A stretch of DNA of 64,000 nucleotides from Falsirhodobacter flavus (GTDB lineage: Bacteria; Pseudomonadota; Alphaproteobacteria; Rhodobacterales; Rhodobacteraceae): NCBI GenBank assembly GCA_029846755.1, contig JARWBI010000003.1, forward strand, positions 186,001-250,000, given 5' to 3'. The notes beneath the pieces were generated by a model. It made no database searches and was not told where the DNA came from. It saw only the letters and a list, made by a program, of their open reading frames with translations. Made by a program: the position numbers and the translations under genes. Below, in pieces: positions 8,383 through 17,019 of the stretch (position 1 is the first letter of the stretch; each line of letters starts with the position of its first letter).

Positions 8383-9428
8383 ATGTCGGCATCCTCGGCT
8401 GCGGGCCCATCGCGCAGTTCGCGCATCTGGAATCCTGCGTGAAGGCGAAGAACGCGCGGCTTTACGCCATCTGCGACCGGGCGGACGATCTGCGCGCCCG
8501 TATGGCCGCGATGTATGAGCCGGACCGCAGTTTCGCCGATTATGACGAGATGCTGGCCGACCCCGGCTTGGATGCGGTGATCGTTGCGACATCGGACGCG
8601 TTTCACGTCCCCGCCGCGATCCGCGCGCTTCGGTCGGGCAAGCATGTGCTGTGCGAAAAACCCATCGGCACGTCGGTCGAAGAAGGCGAGCGGCTGGCCG
8701 ATGCCGTGCGTCAATCCGGCAAGGTGCTTCAGGTCGGCCATATGAAGCGCTTCGATCCGCCGCTGGAGGCTGCGCGTGACTTCGTGCGGGACGAGATGGG
8801 ACAGATATTCGCGCTGAAGGCGTGGTATTGCGACAGCACGCATCGTTACACCAACACCGACGCCATCCAGCCCAAACCCATCCTGTCGAAGCAGGCACTG
8901 AAGCCCGAGGGCGATCCCAAGGCCGACAAGCAGCGGTATTTCATGCTGGCCCATGGCTCGCATCTGGTGGACACGGCGCGGTTTCTGTGCGGGCCGATCA
9001 CGGCGGTCCGCGCCCGGCTGCTGGAGCGGGCGGGGGCCTATTGCTGGTTCGTGGAGACGGAATTCGAGAATGGCGCGCTGGGCCATCTGGACCTGACCGT
9101 CGCCGTTCGCATGGACTGGCACGAAGGCTTCCAGATGTATGGCGAAAATGGGTCGATTATCGCCAAGACGTTCAACCCTTGGTATTTCCGGTCCTCCGAA
9201 GTGCAGATCTTCCACGAGCGCGATGCGACGACCCGGATGCCGCTGGGCGCAGACGGGCATTTCTTTCGCCGCCAACTGGAAGGCTTTGCCGATGCCGTTG
9301 CCGGTGCGCCGATGCGCGGGGCGGGGATCGAGGACGGCCTCGCCTCGATCCGTGCCATGGCGGCGATTTCGCGATCCGTGCGAACGGGCGAACGTGTCGC
9401 CTTGGGCGATGTGACGGGAGAGGTTTGA
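8376..9428 (+). CDS. Gfo/Idh/MocA-family sugar dehydrogenase
   Basis: A 350-residue NAD(P)-dependent oxidoreductase with the Rossmann motif GILGCGPIAQFAH and family motif CEKPIG. The later region carries HMKRFDP and HGSHLVDTARFLCG, where the histidine and aspartate pair expected in the active site lies. Overlaps the preceding isomerase gene by 7 bp. It may work in the opposite direction (keto-sugar reduction) to the enzyme at 3373; this is inference from having two such enzymes in one regulon. Confidence 0.85.
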   Translation: MLNVGILGCGPIAQFAHLESCVKAKNARLYAICDRADDLRARMAAMYEPDRSFADYDEMLADPGLDAVIVATSDAFHVPAAIRALRSGKHVLCEKPIGTSVEEGERLADAVRQSGKVLQVGHMKRFDPPLEAARDFVRDEMGQIFALKAWYCDSTHRYTNTDAIQPKPILSKQALKPEGDPKADKQRYFMLAHGSHLVDTARFLCGPITAVRARLLERAGAYCWFVETEFENGALGHLDLTVAVRMDWHEGFQMYGENGSIIAKTFNPWYFRSSEVQIFHERDATTRMPLGADGHFFRRQLEGFADAVAGAPMRGAGIEDGLASIRAMAAISRSVRTGERVALGDVTGEV

Positions 9429-9429
9429 A

Positions 9430-10239
9430 ATGCAGCCCGGCATCTTTGCCAAGACATTTCCGGGGCGCGATCCGCAAACGGTGCTGGCGGCCGTGCGGGA
9501 TGCGGGGTTCGCGGCGGCGCAGTATAATCTGGCATGCAGCGGGCTGCCATCGATGCCGGAGCATGTCCCGGAAGGCACGGCGGCGGCATTGGTCGCGGCA
9601 GCCGGGACCACGGGCGTCAGGCTGGCGGCTCTGTCGGGCACCGGCAACATGGCCCATCCGGACGCCGCCCATCGCAAGGCGGTGGTGCGCCAGCTTCGCG
9701 CCGTGATCGGCTGTGCCGCGCAAGCGGGCATCCCGATGGTCACGCTTTGCACAGGAACCCGCGAAGCCGAGGATCAGTGGCGCTTCCACCCCGACAATGC
9801 CACGCCGGAGGCATGGGCCGACATGCGCGCCACCATGGCCGAGGCCTGCGATCTGGCCGGGGCGGCCGGTGTCCTCCTGGGGATCGAGCCGGAACATGCG
9901 AATGTCGTCCGGACGCTCGACGATGCGCTGCGGCTGGCGCAGGAGTTGCGGACCGACCGCCTGCGCATCGTGCTGGACCCCGCCAACCTGTTCGAGGTTG
10001 GCCCCGCCCCCGACATGGCTCGCGCCGTGGCCGCAGCCGCGCCTCTGCTGGGCCTTGTCCATGCCAAAGACCGCGGGGTGGATGGCCGGGTGATGCCCCC
10101 GGGCGACGGTGCGGTGGATTTCCCCGCGCTTTTCGCCAGCCTGCGCGCCGAAGGCTATCGCGGCGCCGTTATCACGCATGGGATCGATCTGCCCGACGTG
10201 CCGCAGACTGCGCGCCGCTTGCGGGACTGGCTCGCGTGA
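9430..10239 (+). CDS. Sugar phosphate isomerase/epimerase-like TIM-barrel enzyme
   Basis: A 269-residue xylose-isomerase-like TIM barrel distinct from the one at 7582. Probable metal ligands lie in LGIEPEHANVV, IVLDPANLFEVG and LVHAKDR. It begins one base after the dehydrogenase stop and ends overlapping the hydrolase start (TGATG). The second such enzyme of the cluster; exact reaction unknown. Confidence 0.85.
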   Translation: MQPGIFAKTFPGRDPQTVLAAVRDAGFAAAQYNLACSGLPSMPEHVPEGTAAALVAAAGTTGVRLAALSGTGNMAHPDAAHRKAVVRQLRAVIGCAAQAGIPMVTLCTGTREAEDQWRFHPDNATPEAWADMRATMAEACDLAGAAGVLLGIEPEHANVVRTLDDALRLAQELRTDRLRIVLDPANLFEVGPAPDMARAVAAAAPLLGLVHAKDRGVDGRVMPPGDGAVDFPALFASLRAEGYRGAVITHGIDLPDVPQTARRLRDWLA

Positions 10240-11003
10240 TGGTGGAGGGGCATCTGCTGCGCGATGGTGCGCGCCTGCACTGGACCGCCAGCGGCGAGGG
10301 GCCGCCCGTCCTGTTCCAGCACGGGTTGGGCGGGGATGATGCGCAGGTCGCGACCCTTTTCCCGGCGGGGGCGCCGTTTTGCCGCCTGACGCTGGAATGC
10401 CGGGGGCATGGCGCGTCCGATGCGGCGGGACCATATGGCTTTGCGAGCTTCTCGGATGATCTGGACGCGCTCGTGGCAGGTCGGGTCATGGTTGCCGGAG
10501 GGGTGTCGATGGGGGCCGCGCTGGCGCTTCGTCTGGCGCATCTGCGACCGGGGCTCGTGCGCGGGCTGATCCTGATCCGGCCCGCCTGGGGGGCTGGCCC
10601 GGCCCGTGGGAATCTGTCCTTCAACACCGAGGCCGCTGCGATGATCGCTGCCGGGGCGCCGCTGGCGGGAAGCGCGCTGGAGGCGCGCTTGCGCGATACA
10701 CCGGACAACCTCGCCTCGATCCGCGGGTTTTTCGAGCGGCCGGGTTTCGCGCCGATCCTTGCGGCGATGTCCCGTGACGATCCGGGCCTGTCGGACGCGG
10801 ATATCGCGGCGATGACGATGCCCGCGTTGGTCCTTTCGGCCCCGCGCGATCTGATCCACCCCGTGTCGCTGGCCGAAGATCTGGCCGCGCTGCTGCCGAA
10901 CGCGACCCATGCCACCCTTCCCGACAAGGCGGCGGATCCCGCCGCCCACCGCGCCGAGGCCGCCCGCGCCATCGCCGCCTTTCTGGAGCGCATCGATGCC
11001 TGA
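10239..11003 (+). CDS. Alpha/beta hydrolase
   Basis: A 254-residue alpha/beta-hydrolase fold protein. FQHGLGGD forms the oxyanion region (about residues 25-32) and the nucleophile elbow is GVSMGA at about 88-93. A likely acid is in LVLSAPRDLIHPVSLA. It resembles small lactonase/esterase-type hydrolases. The ATG at 10239 overlaps the previous stop. With the hydrolase at 2525 it suggests the imported substrate carries an ester or lactone, or that a lactone intermediate forms. Confidence 0.8.
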   Translation: MVEGHLLRDGARLHWTASGEGPPVLFQHGLGGDDAQVATLFPAGAPFCRLTLECRGHGASDAAGPYGFASFSDDLDALVAGRVMVAGGVSMGAALALRLAHLRPGLVRGLILIRPAWGAGPARGNLSFNTEAAAMIAAGAPLAGSALEARLRDTPDNLASIRGFFERPGFAPILAAMSRDDPGLSDADIAAMTMPALVLSAPRDLIHPVSLAEDLAALLPNATHATLPDKAADPAAHRAEAARAIAAFLERIDA

Positions 11004-11682
11004 CCTTCCCAAGGACCGCCTGATCGCCGAGATTTCCGTATGGTCGGCAGATCTTCTGAACCTTGAACGCGATGTGGAGCGGATCGGCCCATATGCCGAC
11101 ATGCTGCATGTCGACGTGGCCGATGCCCGGTTCACGCCGGACTTCCTGTTCTTTCCCGATCTGGTGGGGCGGCTGGTCGAGGTGGCGCCTTGCCCGGTCC
11201 ATGTCCATCTGATGGTCCAGTCCGACATGGTGGTCCGGCAGGCGCTGCGCTTTGCCGAAACCGGCGCGCGGATGGTGACGATCCATGCGGAAACGGGGGA
11301 TGCGGGCCTCGACGCGCTGGCCGCGCTGCGCGAGGCGGGCTGCGAGACGGGGGTCGCCCTGACGCTGGATACCGAGGTGGATCGGGTGCTTCCCTATCTG
11401 CCGGGGATTTCGATGCTGACGCTGATGGGTACGCGCATCGGGATCAAGGGCGCAGGGCTGGACCCGCTGGCGCTGGGCCGCATCCGCGAGGCTCGGGCGA
11501 TGCTGGGCGACATGGCGCGCGAGGATGTGCTGATCGCGGCCGATGGCGGCATCCGCGAGACGACCGTGCCGGACCTGCTGGCGGCGGGTGCCCATTCGGT
11601 GGTGCTGGGATCGCTGGCCTTCGGCGCGCCCGACCTGCAGGCGCGGTTCGACTGGCTGCGCAGCCTCGGTGCGCCCGCATGA
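10996..11682 (+). CDS. Ribulose-phosphate 3-epimerase-like protein
   Basis: A 228-residue TIM barrel of the RPE family. The first active-site block reads MLHVDVADARFTPDF (catalytic Asp), the HVHLMVQ strand follows, and the C-terminal AADGGIRETT block holds the second Asp and phosphate loop. It could be a dedicated paralogue acting on another ketose phosphate such as allulose-6-P. The ATG at 10996 lies within the end of the hydrolase gene (8-bp overlap). The 3' end overlaps the ROK gene (ATGA). Confidence 0.85.
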   Translation: MPDLPKDRLIAEISVWSADLLNLERDVERIGPYADMLHVDVADARFTPDFLFFPDLVGRLVEVAPCPVHVHLMVQSDMVVRQALRFAETGARMVTIHAETGDAGLDALAALREAGCETGVALTLDTEVDRVLPYLPGISMLTLMGTRIGIKGAGLDPLALGRIREARAMLGDMAREDVLIAADGGIRETTVPDLLAAGAHSVVLGSLAFGAPDLQARFDWLRSLGAPA

Positions 11683-12548
11683 CGGTGCTGGTCTTCGATC
11701 TGGGCGGAACGCGGATGCGGGCGGCTTTGGTCGAAGGCGTCCGGATCGTTATGCAGACCGAAGCGCCGACCCCGGCGAATGACGGCATCGGCCCGGTGAT
11801 CGACGGGCTTTGCGCCTTGGCGCGGGGCATGGACGGGGCGGGGGCGGCGGGCCTTTGCGCGCCCGGGCCGCTGGATGTGGGGCGGGGGCTGATGCTGGCG
11901 CCGCCGACCCTGCGCGGCTGGCGCGACGTTCCGATCTCCGCGATCCTGTCGGACCGGCTGGGCCTTCCGGTCAGGCTGGAAAACGATGCCAACGCCGCCG
12001 CGATGGGCGAATATGCGCATGGTGCGGGGCGGGGTGCGGGGGTTCTGGTCTTTGCCACCGTATCCACAGGCATCGGAGGCGGAATCGTAGTGAACGGCAA
12101 GCTGTTGCGCGGTCGCGACGGGCTGGCTGGCGAAGTCGGGCATATGAAGATCGACAGCGCCGGGCCCGAGTGTTTCTGCGGTAGGACCGGCTGTTTCGAG
12201 GCGCTGGCATCTGGCACCGCACTGGCGCGGCGCGCGGGCCGCGATCCGCGTGCCGTGATCGCCGATGCCCGCGCAGGCGATGCTGCGGCCCTGGCTCATC
12301 TGGACGCGCATGGGCAGCTTCTGGGGCGCGGGTTTTCCAACCTGCTGCACCTGTTCGCGCCCGACGTGTTGGTTGTAGGGGGCGGTCTGTCCAACGCCTT
12401 CGATCTGCTGGAGCCGTCGATCCGCGCCGGGATCGCAGAAAACGCCATGCCCGCCTGTCGCGATACGCCCGTGGTGCGGGCGGGTCTGGGCGAGGCGGCG
12501 GGGCTGATCGGCATGGCGCATCTGCTGAAGGAGAAGGTTCATGGCTGA
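11679..12548 (+). CDS. ROK-family sugar kinase
   Basis: A 289-residue kinase. The N-terminal ATP motif is FDLGGTRMRAAL, the catalytic aspartate is in ENDANAAAMGE, and the ROK signature with zinc ligands is GEVGHMKI followed by CFCGRTGCFE. This is the typical length for glucokinase/fructokinase-type ROK enzymes without a DNA-binding domain. It would phosphorylate the hexose released by the upstream enzymes. Overlaps both neighbours, so co-translated. Confidence 0.9.
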   Translation: MTVLVFDLGGTRMRAALVEGVRIVMQTEAPTPANDGIGPVIDGLCALARGMDGAGAAGLCAPGPLDVGRGLMLAPPTLRGWRDVPISAILSDRLGLPVRLENDANAAAMGEYAHGAGRGAGVLVFATVSTGIGGGIVVNGKLLRGRDGLAGEVGHMKIDSAGPECFCGRTGCFEALASGTALARRAGRDPRAVIADARAGDAAALAHLDAHGQLLGRGFSNLLHLFAPDVLVVGGGLSNAFDLLEPSIRAGIAENAMPACRDTPVVRAGLGEAAGLIGMAHLLKEKVHG

Positions 12549-13536
12549 TCTGGAACTCAAGTCCCTGCGCAAGAGCTTCGGCGCGTTCGAGGCGATCAAA
12601 GGCGTGGACCTGTCGGTGAAGGACCGCGAATTCGTCGTCTTCGTCGGCCCCTCGGGCTGCGGGAAATCGACGTTGCTGCGGATGATCGCGGGGCTGGAGA
12701 CGATCACATCCGGCGATCTGCTGATCGACGGCGCGCGCGCGAATGACAGCGAGCCGATGGACCGGGGACTGGCGATGGTGTTCCAGTCCTATGCGCTTTA
12801 CCCCCACATGACGGTGGCCGAGAACATGGGCTTTGCCCTTCGCGTCGCAAAGGTGCCGGCCGCCGAACGGGAACGGGCCGTGCGCGAGGCCGCCCGTGTG
12901 CTGGAGCTGGAGCATCTGCTGGACCGCCGCCCCAAGGAGCTGTCGGGCGGACAGCGCCAGCGCGTCGCGATCGGGCGCGCCATCGTCCGCAAGCCCAAGG
13001 TGTTCCTGTTCGACGAGCCTTTGTCGAACCTTGACGCGGCGCTTCGGGTCAACATGCGGCTGGAACTGATGCGCCTGCACAAGCGGCTGGACGCGACCAT
13101 GATCTATGTCACGCACGATCAAACCGAAGCGATGACCATGGCCGATAAGATCGTCGTGCTGCGGGCTGGGCAGATCGAACAGATCGGCGCACCGATGGAG
13201 CTTTACGCCCGCCCCGCGAACATGTTCGTCGCGGGCTTCATCGGGGCGCCGAAGATGAATTTCCTGCCCGCGGGCGATGATGCTCCGCAGGGCGCAAGGA
13301 CACTTGGCATCCGCCCCGAGGATCTGGCCCGCGGTGACACTTGGCACGGGACCGTCCGCCTGGTCGAACGGTTGGGCGGGGTCAGCAACCTGCATGTGGA
13401 ACTGGACGGCGGCGTCGTCATGGTGATGCAGGTCACGGGCGAACCCGCGCGCATGGGCGAACGGATCGGCATCGGGGCCGATCCGTCGCGTTTCCATTAC
13501 TTCGACGGGCAGGAACAGCGGGTCACTGCATCGTAA
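12541..13536 (+). CDS. Sugar ABC transporter ATP-binding protein (MalK/UgpC type)
   Basis: A 331-residue ATPase. Walker A GPSGCGKST at about residues 36-44, Q-loop FQSYALYPH, signature LSGGQRQ at about 134-140, Walker B VFLFDEP at about 154-160, and the switch histidine in THDQ. A C-terminal TOBE-like regulatory region follows. Last gene of the operon starting at 4603; it energises the two permeases there. Ends 15 bp before the convergent SDR gene. Confidence 0.92.
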   Translation: MADLELKSLRKSFGAFEAIKGVDLSVKDREFVVFVGPSGCGKSTLLRMIAGLETITSGDLLIDGARANDSEPMDRGLAMVFQSYALYPHMTVAENMGFALRVAKVPAAERERAVREAARVLELEHLLDRRPKELSGGQRQRVAIGRAIVRKPKVFLFDEPLSNLDAALRVNMRLELMRLHKRLDATMIYVTHDQTEAMTMADKIVVLRAGQIEQIGAPMELYARPANMFVAGFIGAPKMNFLPAGDDAPQGARTLGIRPEDLARGDTWHGTVRLVERLGGVSNLHVELDGGVVMVMQVTGEPARMGERIGIGADPSRFHYFDGQEQRVTAS

Positions 13537-13567
13537 AGCGAAGCGGCGCGTTATTGCATCGTAAAGC
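13527..13567. repeat. 13-bp direct repeat spanning two convergent stop codons
   Basis: TGCATCGTAAAGC occurs at 13527-13539 and again at 13555-13567, 28 bp apart. The first copy contains the TAA of the ATPase gene; the second contains the final sense codons next to the stop of the convergent SDR gene. It may be chance or the trace of a short duplication at the junction of the two clusters. Confidence 0.6.
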
Positions 13568-14282
13568 CGCCGTCGATCATCAGCACGTCGCCGGTGATCA
13601 TCCCGGCATCGCCCGAGCAGAGGAACACCGCCGCTGCCGCCACCTCGGGCGGGCGGACGAAGCGGCCCATCGGGATGTCGCGGCGGGCCTTCTCGCCCTT
13701 TTCGCCCGACCAGCCCAGCGCGCCCATGGGCGTATCCACTACCGTCGGCGCGATGGCGTTCACCGTCACGCCGTGGCGCGCCCATTCCAACGCCTGCACC
13801 TTGGTCAGCCCGATCAGCCCCGCCTTGCTGGCGCCATAGGCCGCGTGCTGGTCAAGCGCGATCACCCCCGCCTGCGAAGACAGGTTCACGATCCGCCCAC
13901 GCCCCGAGGCCTTCAGAAAGGGCAGCGCCGCAGCCGAGACCAGCCACGGTGCGCGGAGGTTGATCGCCATCGTTCGGTCCCAATCGTCCAGCCGCACCTC
14001 TTCGGCGGGGAAGACCATGCCGAGGCCCGCGTTGTTTATCAGCAGGTCGATCCCCATTTCTGCGCCGATCCGGTCGATCATCGGCGCAATGGCGGCGGGG
14101 TCCGACAGATCCAGCGTATAGCCGCGATGCTCGGGGCCGTATGTCGCCGCCAAATCCGAGCAGTCCTTCATGTCCACCAACGCCAGCCGTGCACCCGCCT
14201 TGGCGAAGGCCTCGGCCAGTGCCACGCCGATCCCGCCCGCAGCGCCGGTGATAAGAACGGTCAGTCCCGACAGATCAGACAT
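13551..14282 (-). CDS. Short-chain dehydrogenase/reductase
   Basis: A 243-residue classical SDR with cofactor motif TGAAGGIG, NNAG, catalytic serine in NLSSQAG, and YxxxK in YGASKAG. The ATG at 14282 is chosen over an in-frame GTG at 14291; both overlap the upstream SDR gene. It lies at the end of the minus-strand polyol operon, so it probably oxidises a polyol or reduces a ketose; substrate not determinable. Confidence 0.85.
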   Translation of the reverse strand: MSDLSGLTVLITGAAGGIGVALAEAFAKAGARLALVDMKDCSDLAATYGPEHRGYTLDLSDPAAIAPMIDRIGAEMGIDLLINNAGLGMVFPAEEVRLDDWDRTMAINLRAPWLVSAAALPFLKASGRGRIVNLSSQAGVIALDQHAAYGASKAGLIGLTKVQALEWARHGVTVNAIAPTVVDTPMGALGWSGEKGEKARRDIPMGRFVRPPEVAAAAVFLCSGDAGMITGDVLMIDGGFTMQ

Positions 14283-14994
14283 CGAAGGCACTCGGCAGGA
14301 TGATGACGTCGCGGATCGTGACGTTGCGGGGACGGGTCAGCATGAACAGGATCGCGTCGGCCACCTCGGACGGCTCGATCAGTGCGCCGCTTTCCTTGGC
14401 TTTGCGCAGGTTTTCCTCGGGCCAGTCGGCCAGCAGGGCCGAAATGACGGGACCGGGCGAGACCTGGCCCACGCGGATGCCCTTCTTGCAAAGCTGCCGC
14501 CGCATGGTCTGCACGAAACAGGTGATCGCCCATTTCGATCCGGAATAGACCGGCTCCCATGGGATCGCGGAGTGACCGGCGACGGAGCTGGTCACGATGA
14601 TGTCGCCCGTGCCGCGTTCCTCCATATGCGGCAGGACGGCATGGACGTTCTTCATCACCGCGTTGACGTTCAGGTTCAGCATCCGGTCGATGCGCACGGC
14701 ATCCGTTTCCCCAAGGTCGCCGCCGATATAACTGCCCGCGTTGCAATGCAGGATGTCGATGGCCCCCGCCTTGTGCAGGATTTCCGGCACCATCGCGTCG
14801 CAGCTTTCGCTGTCCAGCAGGTCGGTCACCTGCGCAATGCTGCCGGGCAGGCGGGCGGTGATGGCCGACAGGGCCTCGGTATCGCGGTCCACCAGAACCA
14901 CGGTCGCGCCCGCCTTGTGCAGCGCCTCGGCGGTGGCGAGGCCGATGCCCGATGCCGCGCCGGTGATCGCGGCGACTTTTCCATTCAGGGTCAT
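14275..14994 (-). CDS. Ribitol 2-dehydrogenase-like SDR
   Basis: A 239-residue SDR. TGAASGIGLATAE, CNAGSYIGGDLGE, WEPVYSGSKWA and the C-terminal TRPRNVTIRDVIILPSAFDV match the arrangement in Klebsiella-type ribitol 2-dehydrogenase (compare its NAGAYIGG, WEPVYTASK and NVTVRDIVILP). This suggests NAD-dependent oxidation of ribitol or a related polyol at C2 to the ketose. It sits inside a tight SDR trio with 9-bp spacing to its upstream neighbour. Confidence 0.8.
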   Translation of the reverse strand: MTLNGKVAAITGAASGIGLATAEALHKAGATVVLVDRDTEALSAITARLPGSIAQVTDLLDSESCDAMVPEILHKAGAIDILHCNAGSYIGGDLGETDAVRIDRMLNLNVNAVMKNVHAVLPHMEERGTGDIIVTSSVAGHSAIPWEPVYSGSKWAITCFVQTMRRQLCKKGIRVGQVSPGPVISALLADWPEENLRKAKESGALIEPSEVADAILFMLTRPRNVTIRDVIILPSAFDV

Positions 14995-15003
14995 GTTCGG
15001 CTC

Positions 15004-15768
15004 CTATCGGGTCAGGTATCCGCCATCGGCGACAAGGATCGCGCCGGTGACATAGCTGGATGCAGGCGAGGCGAGGAACAGCGCGCAGTTGGCCATTTCC
15101 TCGGTGGTGCCGAAGCGGCCCATCGGGGTGTTTTCGGCCCAGATGCGGCTCCATTCGCCCTTGTCGATGGCGCCCTGGGTCATGTCGGAAATGACATAGC
15201 CCGGCGCGATGGCGTTCACGCGGATGTTCCGGGCGGCGTATTCGAAGGCCATCACCTTGGTCATCTGGTGGATCGCCGCCTTGGAGCTGTTATAGGCCAC
15301 CTGCAACTGCGGATGGTTGGCGACATAGCCCGAGATCGAGCCGACGTTCACCACCGTTCCGCCGCCCTGCGCCAGCATCGGCTTGATCGCCGCGCGCGCG
15401 ATGCGGAACGGGGCGGTGAAGTTGGTGCCCATAATGAATTCAAGCTGTTCGTCGTCAAATTCGTGGAAGTTGCCATTGGCAGCGACACCCGCGTTGTTGA
15501 CCAGAACGTCCAGCCGTCCGAATTTCTCCAGCGTCGCCTCTGTCAGCTTTTCGCCGATGGTGGGGTCGGTCACGTCGGCGGCCAGCCATGCAAAGCGCGC
15601 CGGATCGCTTGCCACCAGCGAACGCACCTCGTCCGTCTCGTGGCGGGCGGTCAGCAACACACTCGCCCCCGCTTCGGCGAAAAGTTTCGCGGTCGCAAGG
15701 CCGATGCCCCGGTTGCTTCCGGTGACCAGCGCCACCTTTCCGTCCAGTCTGAAATGTGAAAGCGACAT
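15004..15768 (-). CDS. Short-chain dehydrogenase/reductase
   Basis: A 254-residue classical SDR: TGSNRGIG cofactor motif, NNAG, serine in VGSISGYV, YNSSKAA catalytic YxxxK, and the C-terminal ILVADGGYLT segment. Related to gluconate 5-dehydrogenase/sorbitol dehydrogenase-type SDRs. Located between the PF08013 gene (upstream by 12 bp) and the ribitol-dehydrogenase-like gene; a polyol dehydrogenase role is inferred. Confidence 0.85.
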   Translation of the reverse strand: MSLSHFRLDGKVALVTGSNRGIGLATAKLFAEAGASVLLTARHETDEVRSLVASDPARFAWLAADVTDPTIGEKLTEATLEKFGRLDVLVNNAGVAANGNFHEFDDEQLEFIMGTNFTAPFRIARAAIKPMLAQGGGTVVNVGSISGYVANHPQLQVAYNSSKAAIHQMTKVMAFEYAARNIRVNAIAPGYVISDMTQGAIDKGEWSRIWAENTPMGRFGTTEEMANCALFLASPASSYVTGAILVADGGYLTR

Positions 15769-15780
15769 CGGTATCCTCCG

Positions 15781-17019
15781 TCAGATGTCTTCGCCCTCGC
15801 AGGCGGCGAAATAGAGGGCCAGGCGGGCGATCACATGGGTGATCGCCACCTCCTCGGGGTCCAGCGGGCTGTCTGCGAACCGCAGCGCGGCGGGCAGGTG
15901 CTGGCTGAACAGCGGCTCGGGGATGCGCTGGCCGGACAGGGCGGTGGTCAGGCGCAGGACGGCCTGTTCCACGGGGGCGGCCAGCCAGTAATAGCGGATG
16001 CGGTCGGAATAGGAGTAATGCCGCAGCATTCGAGGGTTGTCGCGATAGTGCCGGTCCCAGTCGGCAGGGTCCGCCAGCATCGCCGCCTCGAACGCGTGAT
16101 AGAGCGGGCGGTCGCCGTAATCTGGCAGCAGGTCCGATGCGATAAGGTCGAGGCCGTAAAACGCCTCGCGCAGCGCGAAGGTTGCCTCTGGGCCGACCTT
16201 CAGGATGCCGCTTCCGTCGCGCACCAGCGCGGCAAGGTGATCCTGCCCTTGATAATCGGTCGAATGCGCCTCGAACACCATGCCGGGCAGGCGGTCCAGC
16301 ACTGCGGTCAGATCACGCGCGATTTCAGGGCGATAGCGGATGACGTTGCTGTTGCCGAACTCCACCCCCGGCTGGACGACCAGCGCGATGGCGCGGTTGA
16401 AGGCGGCGTCCAGCCCAGCATCGTGGAAGACGCGGCGGTGGATGTCGACCGTGCGCAGGGCGGCATCGGGCAGGGTGGGCGTCACGCTGTCCAGATGGTG
16501 ATCCGCGCCGCCGGGGGGCGGAACCTCGGTCCCGATGACATAAAGCGGGCGATGGCTTTCCGCCGCCTGGGCCAGACGAGCGGCCCGCTGGGCGATCAGG
16601 GTATCGTCCGGCGCGCCCTCTCCGGCGCAGGGCATCGAGGCGTCGAGGTGGATCTTGGTGAACCCGGCGCGGGCATAGGCACGGACCATCTGCTCCGCCT
16701 CGGCCATCGCCTCATCGGCGGGCAGGTGCCGCCACGGGTTCGGGCCGAGGTGGTCGCCGCCAAGAACGATGCGCGATGGATCGCAGCCCTCCTGCGCCGC
16801 CAGCCGGGCCACCAGCGCGGCGAAACCTTCGGGGGTCATGCCGGTATAGCCGCCCTGATGGTTCACCTGATTGCAGGTCGCTTCGATCAGGACCGTCGCA
16901 TCGCGCTGCTGGCCAAGTCGCAGGGCCGCACGCAGCACCAGCGGATGGGCGGAACAGATGGCGGGAATGGCGCGGCGTCCCCGGTTCGCCGCCAGATCGG
17001 TCAGAGCCAGCCGCGTCAT
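15781..17019 (-). CDS. PF08013 (GatZ/KbaZ) protein, probable tagatose-6-phosphate 4-epimerase
   Basis: A 412-residue protein with the family blocks AICSAHPLVLRAAL, EATCNQVNHQGGYTGMTP, GGDHLGPNPWR and the HLDASMPC metal-site region. It is of the group annotated as the non-catalytic subunit of tagatose-bisphosphate aldolase. No GatY/KbaY catalytic subunit is present nearby. In Agrobacterium a PF08013 protein next to a PfkB kinase converts tagatose-6-P to fructose-6-P, and the same pairing is seen here: its start overlaps the kinase stop by 4 bp. The 4-epimerase role is thus the better inference. Confidence 0.85.
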   Translation of the reverse strand: MTRLALTDLAANRGRRAIPAICSAHPLVLRAALRLGQQRDATVLIEATCNQVNHQGGYTGMTPEGFAALVARLAAQEGCDPSRIVLGGDHLGPNPWRHLPADEAMAEAEQMVRAYARAGFTKIHLDASMPCAGEGAPDDTLIAQRAARLAQAAESHRPLYVIGTEVPPPGGADHHLDSVTPTLPDAALRTVDIHRRVFHDAGLDAAFNRAIALVVQPGVEFGNSNVIRYRPEIARDLTAVLDRLPGMVFEAHSTDYQGQDHLAALVRDGSGILKVGPEATFALREAFYGLDLIASDLLPDYGDRPLYHAFEAAMLADPADWDRHYRDNPRMLRHYSYSDRIRYYWLAAPVEQAVLRLTTALSGQRIPEPLFSQHLPAALRFADSPLDPEEVAITHVIARLALYFAACEGEDI

